Assembly: GCF_001269985.1 (NCBI RefSeq) | Contig: NZ_BBZB01000001.1 | Location: forward strand, 1,178,001-1,242,000 | Length of the DNA stretch: 64,000 bases | DNA from: Pseudoalteromonas sp. '520P1 No. 423' | Lineage (GTDB): Bacteria > Pseudomonadota > Gammaproteobacteria > Enterobacterales > Alteromonadaceae | Direction: 5' to 3' | Shown: positions 60,205 through 64,000 of the stretch, piece after piece | Layout of the letters: the number at the start of each line of letters is the position of its first letter | Position numbering within the stretch: position 1 is the stretch's first letter | Position numbers and translations under genes: made by a program | The notes under the pieces: generated by a model | The model's database searches: none | What the model was told of the DNA's origin: nothing | Seen by the model: the letters and a program-made list of their open reading frames with translations, nothing else

Positions 60205-61458
60205 TTAAAATCTACTAATAGAATAAGGTATTAATGGGATTTCGGTTTCTTTTCCTAATATACAGTCAGCTATCAGTTCAGCATTAGTTGCAGCTAAAGT
60301 AAGCCCTAAATGTTGATGCCCAAATGAAAAGTATATATTGTTATGTCTCGGTGAGCTGCCAACGACAGGTTTTGAGTCAGGTAAGCTAGGCCTAAAACCC
60401 ATCCAACGGTACTCTCCTGTTTTAGTATCATTAATTTTCGGCCAGATAGCTTTACCGGAAGGAAGTAGTGCATCGGCTCTTTTTATATTCATTTCTTTGT
60501 TTAAACCAGCAAATTCTACTGTACCAGCTAAACGCAGCCCACCTCTCATTGGGGTCATGATAAACTTTCTTTCATAAGAGACGATAGGGCGGGTAGGCTG
60601 CATAGCTGCTCCAACCATATAGTGATAGCCACGTTCTGTATCTAATGGCACTTTATATCCCAATTGCTTACAGAATGATTTACTGTGTGCACCAGTTGCT
60701 AACAATGCTTTATCTGTTTTATAAACCTGGCCTTTAGAGGTAATAGTTACAAGAACATTATCAGATTCTATTTTTGATATTTCACATTGTTTAAATTCAA
60801 CACCTATATTTTTTGCCTTAAGATAAATTTCTTTTGTAAGTGTTTCTGGGCAACAGGTGTGTGCTACATCATTAAATAATAGCGCCCATGTAACGTTTTC
60901 AGATATCCCTGGTTCAAGTTTATTAAGCTGTGTTTTGTTTAAAAGTTCAACTGAAATGCCTTCAGCCTGGTATTCTTGTTGAACTTTAATTGCACTTTTA
61001 CTTGAAATTGATTCAAATGTTAACAGGCTACCTTGCTTATGAAATAGTGATTGTAGGCTTGTTTCTGCTATTAAAGAGTCCCATGATGCCATTGCAATTT
61101 CATTAATTGATTTCAGCGCTTCTTTATTTTCATTAAACAGCTTAGATCTCATATTATTCATAAACTTTAAAAACCAAGGTATTGTTTTATGAAAATAACG
61201 AGGTGCAATACTAAAGGGGCCTAATGGATCTAGAAGCATTTTAGGGACTTGAGGTAAAAGTGATTTTTGAGCTAACGGGAAAACTTGCTCAGTAGCAAAG
61301 TGACCTGCGTTTCCTTTTGAGCAACCTTCAGCAATACCTTCTTTATCAAACAAGGTCACTTGAAATCCAGCTTGCTGTAATCTGTAAGCTGCAGTTACAC
61401 CAATAATACCAGCGCCTATGACGGCAACTGTTTCCGAGTTTGAATTGTCACTTTTCAT
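60205..61458 (-). CDS. FAD-dependent D-hydroxyproline dehydrogenase (DadA family)
   Basis: 417 residues from ATG 61458; the longer frame runs into the operator. Rossmann FAD motif AVIGAGIIGVTAAYRLQQAGF, LFDKEGIAEGCSKGNAGHFA, and late DadA motifs (GFRPSLPDSKPVVGSSP, FGHQHLGLTLA). Family members oxidise D-amino acids; in this cluster the substrate is most likely cis-4-hydroxy-D-proline made by the epimerase. It is divergent from the epimerase gene, with two operator-like palindromes between. Confidence 0.88.
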   Translation of the reverse strand: MKSDNSNSETVAVIGAGIIGVTAAYRLQQAGFQVTLFDKEGIAEGCSKGNAGHFATEQVFPLAQKSLLPQVPKMLLDPLGPFSIAPRYFHKTIPWFLKFMNNMRSKLFNENKEALKSINEIAMASWDSLIAETSLQSLFHKQGSLLTFESISSKSAIKVQQEYQAEGISVELLNKTQLNKLEPGISENVTWALLFNDVAHTCCPETLTKEIYLKAKNIGVEFKQCEISKIESDNVLVTITSKGQVYKTDKALLATGAHSKSFCKQLGYKVPLDTERGYHYMVGAAMQPTRPIVSYERKFIMTPMRGGLRLAGTVEFAGLNKEMNIKRADALLPSGKAIWPKINDTKTGEYRWMGFRPSLPDSKPVVGSSPRHNNIYFSFGHQHLGLTLAATNAELIADCILGKETEIPLIPYSISRF

Positions 61459-61482
61459 AATAAATATCAAATAAAGGTTGTA

Positions 61483-61519
61483 ATTGCATACAATATACAT
61501 TAATTTGTGTTGTATACAA
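61483..61519. promoter_or_regulatory. Pair of GntR-type operators between hydroxyproline genes
   Basis: TTGTATACAA (61510-61519) is a perfect palindrome; ATTGCATACAAT (61483-61494) is a near copy of ATTGTATACAAT. Together they lie in the divergent promoter region. FCD-type GntR repressors commonly use this core. No regulator gene is in view. Confidence 0.6.
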
Positions 61520-61553
61520 TGTACTATTATTAATTATTTGTTAGGAAAATGCA

Positions 61554-61619
61554 ATGAAACCAAACTCGGTAGGCGTATCAAAGCAATTCAATAAAGATTC
61601 CTCTAAGTTTGGATTTTAA
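61554..61619 (+). CDS. 21-codon leader ORF before the epimerase
   Basis: ATG with an AGGAAAA site begins MKPNSVGVSK and ends KFGF-stop; then a strong hairpin terminator follows before the epimerase. It contains one proline codon. It may be a leader peptide for attenuation, a leftover of a deleted gene, or a transcript start artefact. Confidence 0.35.
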   Translation: MKPNSVGVSKQFNKDSSKFGF

Positions 61620-61653
61620 TTCCCCGTGGAGTAGTCATCCCTAAATGACCATA

Positions 61654-61686
61654 GCCAGCTTGAGTAAACTCAAGCTGGCATTTTAA
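61654..61686 (+). terminator. Terminator-like hairpin in the epimerase leader
   Basis: GCCAGCTTGAG / CTCAAGCTGGC, an 11-bp perfect stem with a TAAA loop, followed by ATTTTAATTT. It sits between the operators and the epimerase gene, so readthrough or a second promoter is needed. Confidence 0.75.
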
Positions 61687-61749
61687 TTTGATTATGTAAG
61701 CTACTGAGATGTTTACTTAATCAAATTTAGTTTGATAAAAGGTAATAAA

Positions 61750-62751
61750 ATGAACAAAGGAACATTTTTTTGTATTGACGCTCATACCTGTGGCAATCCA
61801 GTTAGATTAGTAACTTCAGGTCACCCAAACCTGAAGGGTGAAACAATGAGTGAAAAGCGAAGCCATTTCTTAAAGGAATATGACTGGATCCGTAAAGGAT
61901 TAATGTTTGAACCTCGTGGCCACGATATGATGTCAGGTGCTTTTTTGTATCCTCCATGTACAGAGGAAGCTGATGCTTCAATTTTATTTATAGAAACATC
62001 TGGTTGTTTACCTATGTGCGGCCACGGTACTATCGGTACAATTACCGCTGGGCTTGAGGGCGGATTATTAAATAGTAAGGTTCCAGAAAAGTTAATTATT
62101 GACGTGCCTGCAGGTCAAATTAATGTTGAATACCAAATGACAGGTAAGAAAGTTGATTGGGTTAAAATTTATAATATTGCATCGTACTTAGCACATCAAG
62201 ATATCGAAATTGATGTGCCTGAGCTTGGTAAAATTAAACTTGATATTGCTTATGGTGGTAACTTTTACGCGATTGTAGAACCACAAGGAAATTATCCAGG
62301 ATTAGAAAGCTTCACTCCAGATCAAATTTTAAAATACAGCCCCCTAATTCGTGAAATTGCGGGAAAAGCAGTTGAATGTGTACACCCTGAAGATCCAAGC
62401 GTGAATGGTCTTTCACATGTTTTATGGACTGGCGAGCCTCAAAAAGCAGGTTCGTCTGCTGCTAATGCGGTCTTTTATGGTGATAAAGCCATTGATCGCT
62501 CTCCATGTGGTACAGGTACATCAGCAAGAATGGCACAGTTATATACAAAAGGTTTATTAGAGCAAGGGCAAGATTTTGTTCACGAAAGCATTATCGGCAG
62601 TCAATTTGTCGGAAGAGTGGAACGTGTAACTGAGATAGAGGGAATTACGGCAATCATGCCTTCAATTCAAGGATGGGCACAAGTTACGGGTAATAATCAC
62701 ATCACAATTGATGATGATGATCCGTATGCCTTTGGTTTTCAATTAGTTTAG
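61750..62751 (+). CDS. 4-hydroxyproline 2-epimerase (proline racemase family)
   Basis: 333 residues from ATG 61750 (AAAGG site). Interconverts trans-4-hydroxy-L-proline and cis-4-hydroxy-D-proline. Both catalytic cysteines are visible: MCGHGTIG at about residue 88-95 and SPCGTGTSAR near 250. The Cys/Cys pair marks an epimerase or racemase, not the Thr-bearing 3-hydroxyproline dehydratases. CDAHTCGNPVRLV-like opening. It heads an operon with the dehydrogenase gene 9 bp downstream. Confidence 0.93.
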   Translation: MNKGTFFCIDAHTCGNPVRLVTSGHPNLKGETMSEKRSHFLKEYDWIRKGLMFEPRGHDMMSGAFLYPPCTEEADASILFIETSGCLPMCGHGTIGTITAGLEGGLLNSKVPEKLIIDVPAGQINVEYQMTGKKVDWVKIYNIASYLAHQDIEIDVPELGKIKLDIAYGGNFYAIVEPQGNYPGLESFTPDQILKYSPLIREIAGKAVECVHPEDPSVNGLSHVLWTGEPQKAGSSAANAVFYGDKAIDRSPCGTGTSARMAQLYTKGLLEQGQDFVHESIIGSQFVGRVERVTEIEGITAIMPSIQGWAQVTGNNHITIDDDDPYAFGFQLV

Positions 62752-62760
62752 GAGATAAAT

Positions 62761-64000
62761 ATGTTATCTGGTTTATGTTTTATTGGCGGTCAATGGCAAG
62801 CTGATACAGAAGTTACTTTTAATGCAATTAATGCAGCAGAGCACACTAGGTTAGCACCTGATTTTACTAACTGTAGCTCTGAGCAATTGGATCAAGCGTG
62901 TTTACTAGCTGAGCAAGCTTTTGTTACATACCGTAAAAAAACAGTACAGCAGCGTTCAGATTTTTTAAATGAAATTGCTGAGCAATTAGTTAAAGTTGAG
63001 ACACAACTTGTTGAGCGTACACCATTGGAAACAGGTTTACCCCAAGCGAGAATTCAAGGTGAGCTTGGTCGTACAGTTAATCAATTAAGATTGTTTGCAA
63101 ATAATATCATTAAAGAGGCATCTATTATTGCACATGATACAGCTATGCCAGATCGCGCACCTATGCCGCGCCCTGATATGAAATTATCACAATTACCTTT
63201 AGGTCCAGTCGCTGTATTTGGTGCAAGTAATTTCCCATTAGCATTTAGTACTGCCGGTGGTGATACTGCGTCAGCTTTAGCTGCTGGTTGTCCGGTAATT
63301 TTTAAATCTCACTCAGCCCACCCAGGTACTTGTGAGATTGTTGCTAAAGCAATTGAAATTGCGATTGATAACTGTGATATGCCAAAAGGTGTATTTGCAT
63401 TAATTCATAGCAAAGCATATGAGATCAGTCATTCATTAGTTAAAAACCCTAAAATTAAAGCGGTTGGTTTTACGGGTTCTTATCGTGTGGGTATGGCATT
63501 ACAAGAAAGCATATACCAGCGTAAAGAGCCAATTCCTTTTTACGGTGAATTAGGTGCTGTAAACCCACAGCTGTTATTACCAGGTTTGATTTCTGAGAAA
63601 GCAGATTCGGTTGCACAGGAGTTTGTCGCTTCTATGAATATGGGTTGTGGCCAATTTTGTACAAATCCAGGTTTATGGTTAGTAAGCGAAGTTGAGAGAG
63701 CAACTTTTGAAAGTGTATTAGCTGATAAAATTCAATCAAGTCCTGCGCAAGTTATGCTGACTCCAGCTATGTTGAATGCATACCAATCAGGTTGTGAAAA
63801 CATATCTAAAGAAGCAACTTTGGTTGCTAAAGGTCAAGAGCAAGATAAAAAAGCGACAACACACTTATTTGTTACTTCTGCCGATGCTTTTATCAATAAT
63901 GCTAAATTACACGATGAAGTCTTTGGTCCAGCTTCACTAATTGTAACTTATAAAGACTTAGATCAAGCTGCGCAGTTAATTGATATTTTAGGCGGTCAGT
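62761..64000 (+). CDS. Alpha-ketoglutaric semialdehyde dehydrogenase, 3' truncated by the window
   Basis: At least 413 codons read from ATG 62761 (GGAGAT site), 9 bp after the epimerase stop, and run off the right edge. Aldehyde-dehydrogenase landmarks: VAVFGASNFPLAFSTAGGDT with the Asn, FKSHSAHPGT cofactor region, GFTGSYRVG, ELGAVNPQ with the general-base Glu, and NMGCGQFCTNPG with the catalytic Cys. Fits the last step of the hydroxyproline route, giving 2-oxoglutarate. Another substrate cannot be excluded. Confidence 0.9.
   Translation, partial: MLSGLCFIGGQWQADTEVTFNAINAAEHTRLAPDFTNCSSEQLDQACLLAEQAFVTYRKKTVQQRSDFLNEIAEQLVKVETQLVERTPLETGLPQARIQGELGRTVNQLRLFANNIIKEASIIAHDTAMPDRAPMPRPDMKLSQLPLGPVAVFGASNFPLAFSTAGGDTASALAAGCPVIFKSHSAHPGTCEIVAKAIEIAIDNCDMPKGVFALIHSKAYEISHSLVKNPKIKAVGFTGSYRVGMALQESIYQRKEPIPFYGELGAVNPQLLLPGLISEKADSVAQEFVASMNMGCGQFCTNPGLWLVSEVERATFESVLADKIQSSPAQVMLTPAMLNAYQSGCENISKEATLVAKGQEQDKKATTHLFVTSADAFINNAKLHDEVFGPASLIVTYKDLDQAAQLIDILGGQ

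Noticed and set aside
61732..61749. Six-residue upstream extension of the epimerase
   Set aside because: It starts with TTG and lacks spacing to a ribosome site; ATG 61750 matches the family length.

Overview
The window comes from a low-GC marine gammaproteobacterium, most likely an Alteromonadales member close to Pseudoalteromonas. The signs are the 16S rRNA sequence, an AT-rich genome with TTA-dominated leucine codons, polar-type PomA/PomB stator genes, twitching ATPases pilT/pilU beside yggS-proC-yggT, and several families typical of that order (DUF3083, DUF3581, DUF3087, the dedicated proteobacterial sortase system). This placement is inference from gene content; no search was run.

Layout. 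1-16.5 kb is mostly housekeeping: a left-truncated GGDEF protein, the yggS-proC-yggT operon, pilT-pilU, ruvX-yqgE-gshB-rsmE, a MocR regulator divergent from a LysE exporter and a GNAT protein, gltX, and a cold-shock gene with a long leader. 17-19.4 kb is a decayed periplasmic nitrate reductase locus: an intact small membrane protein, broken napD, a napA stub and a napF lacking one cluster cysteine, preceded by an FNR-like box and an internally deleted IS200/IS605 relic. 19.4-26.3 kb holds histidine-degradation genes (hutD-like, hutF, hutG) with fdhD and a YdeP-like molybdoenzyme, which together suggest disposal of the formate released by HutG; a perfect HutC-type palindrome precedes hutG. 26.6-35.7 kb has a PstS-OmpA fusion, a two-repeat protein of unknown role, and a complete Gram-negative sortase system (histidine kinase, response regulator, OmpA-like protein, VIT/VWA target with an LPQTD tail, class GN sortase).

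35.7-41.2 kb mixes intact genes (glutaredoxin, ABC exporter, Crp/Fnr regulator) with pseudogenes (EamA transporter, GGDEF, globin). 41.2-46.3 kb carries xseB-ispA-dxs and pomA-pomB, with a 34-codon partial copy of the pomB start wedged between the two stator genes. 46.4-47.8 kb is the most novel-looking stretch: two tandem modules, each a 25-28 residue glycine/aspartate-rich peptide gene followed by a gene for a related multi-pass membrane protein. topB follows, then a fuller but broken IS200/IS605 copy and a broken IS630 copy. 52.6-58.3 kb is an rRNA operon (two promoters, 16S-23S-5S-5S, no tRNA in the spacer). After a MITE-like element and another IS630 scrap, 59-64 kb encodes the four enzymes of trans-4-hydroxy-L-proline degradation, with GntR-type palindromes in front of the genes; the last gene runs off the right edge.

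Overall the backbone is well conserved, while accessory loci linked to nitrate and globin functions, a transporter and insertion sequences are visibly eroding.
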